DNA of 36,825 nucleotides, taken from NCBI GenBank assembly GCA_949296365.1, contig CASFPZ010000030.1, positions 1 to 36,825 on the forward strand. The letters run 5' to 3'. The DNA is from an uncultured Akkermansia sp. GTDB taxonomy: Bacteria > Verrucomicrobiota > Verrucomicrobiia > Verrucomicrobiales > Akkermansiaceae. The position numbers were made by a program, and so were the translations under genes. The stretch's first letter is position 1, and every line of letters begins with the position of its first letter. The notes below the pieces were generated by a model. The model made no database searches, had not been told where the DNA came from, and saw nothing but the letters and a program-made list of their open reading frames with translations. Of this stretch, positions 36,825-36,825 are shown piece after piece.

Positions 36825-36825
36825 A

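Noticed and set aside
1..36825. CRISPR array, tRNA or rRNA genes, phage or plasmid origin
   Set aside because: No regularly spaced repeats, tRNA-like cloverleaf or rRNA sequence was noticed by reading; a covariance-model scan was not possible.

Overview
The window looks like a chromosomal segment from a Verrucomicrobiota bacterium, most likely an Akkermansia relative. This is inferred from gene content: a giant beta-strand-repeat autotransporter, a secreted heparinase-like protein, an octaheme/TPR cytochrome, an ELM1-like protein and a C39-like secreted protein, plus weak Shine-Dalgarno signals before most genes. No rRNA, tRNA, CRISPR array or intact insertion sequence was seen.

Layout. 1-7440 (-) is the N-terminal 2480 codons of a giant autotransporter that runs off the left edge. 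7681-9966 (-) is a secreted alpha-galactosidase-like glycoside hydrolase with one in-frame TGA at 8446-8448; the reading frame is otherwise intact. 10102-11382 (-) is a secreted C39/papain-like protein. clpB (11496-14120, +) follows, with a good hairpin terminator. Next come a TetR regulator, an octaheme cytochrome/TPR protein and pnp, all on the minus strand; pnp has a leader hairpin and its own terminator.

19661-23259 is a disturbed accessory island. It holds a GC-rich relic of an RHS/YD-repeat protein, an AT-rich cysteine-rich tail in another frame, a Sel1-repeat gene that overlaps the tail stop and has the best Shine-Dalgarno site in the window, and the C-terminal end of a transposase-like gene. 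The order (RHS core, variable tail, overlapping downstream gene) resembles a polymorphic-toxin cassette that has partly decayed.

23260-27429 (+) carries a NUDIX hydrolase, an SNF-family sodium symporter and two tandem secreted thermonuclease-fold proteins that lack key nuclease residues. queG (-) and rarA (+) diverge at about 28.7 kb. Then follow a secreted heparinase II/III-like protein and a compact, overlapping set of ELM1-like protein, GT4 glycosyltransferase and dprA. A small secreted protein of unknown function and an unresolved right edge close the window.

How they work together: the autotransporter, glycoside hydrolase, heparinase-like protein and C39-like protein suggest a glycan-using, host-associated lifestyle. 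clpB, pnp, queG, rarA and dprA are housekeeping genes (proteostasis, RNA decay, tRNA modification, DNA repair and recombination). The best candidates for something new are the TGA-interrupted hydrolase, the RHS-tail/Sel1 pair and the degenerate thermonuclease pair.
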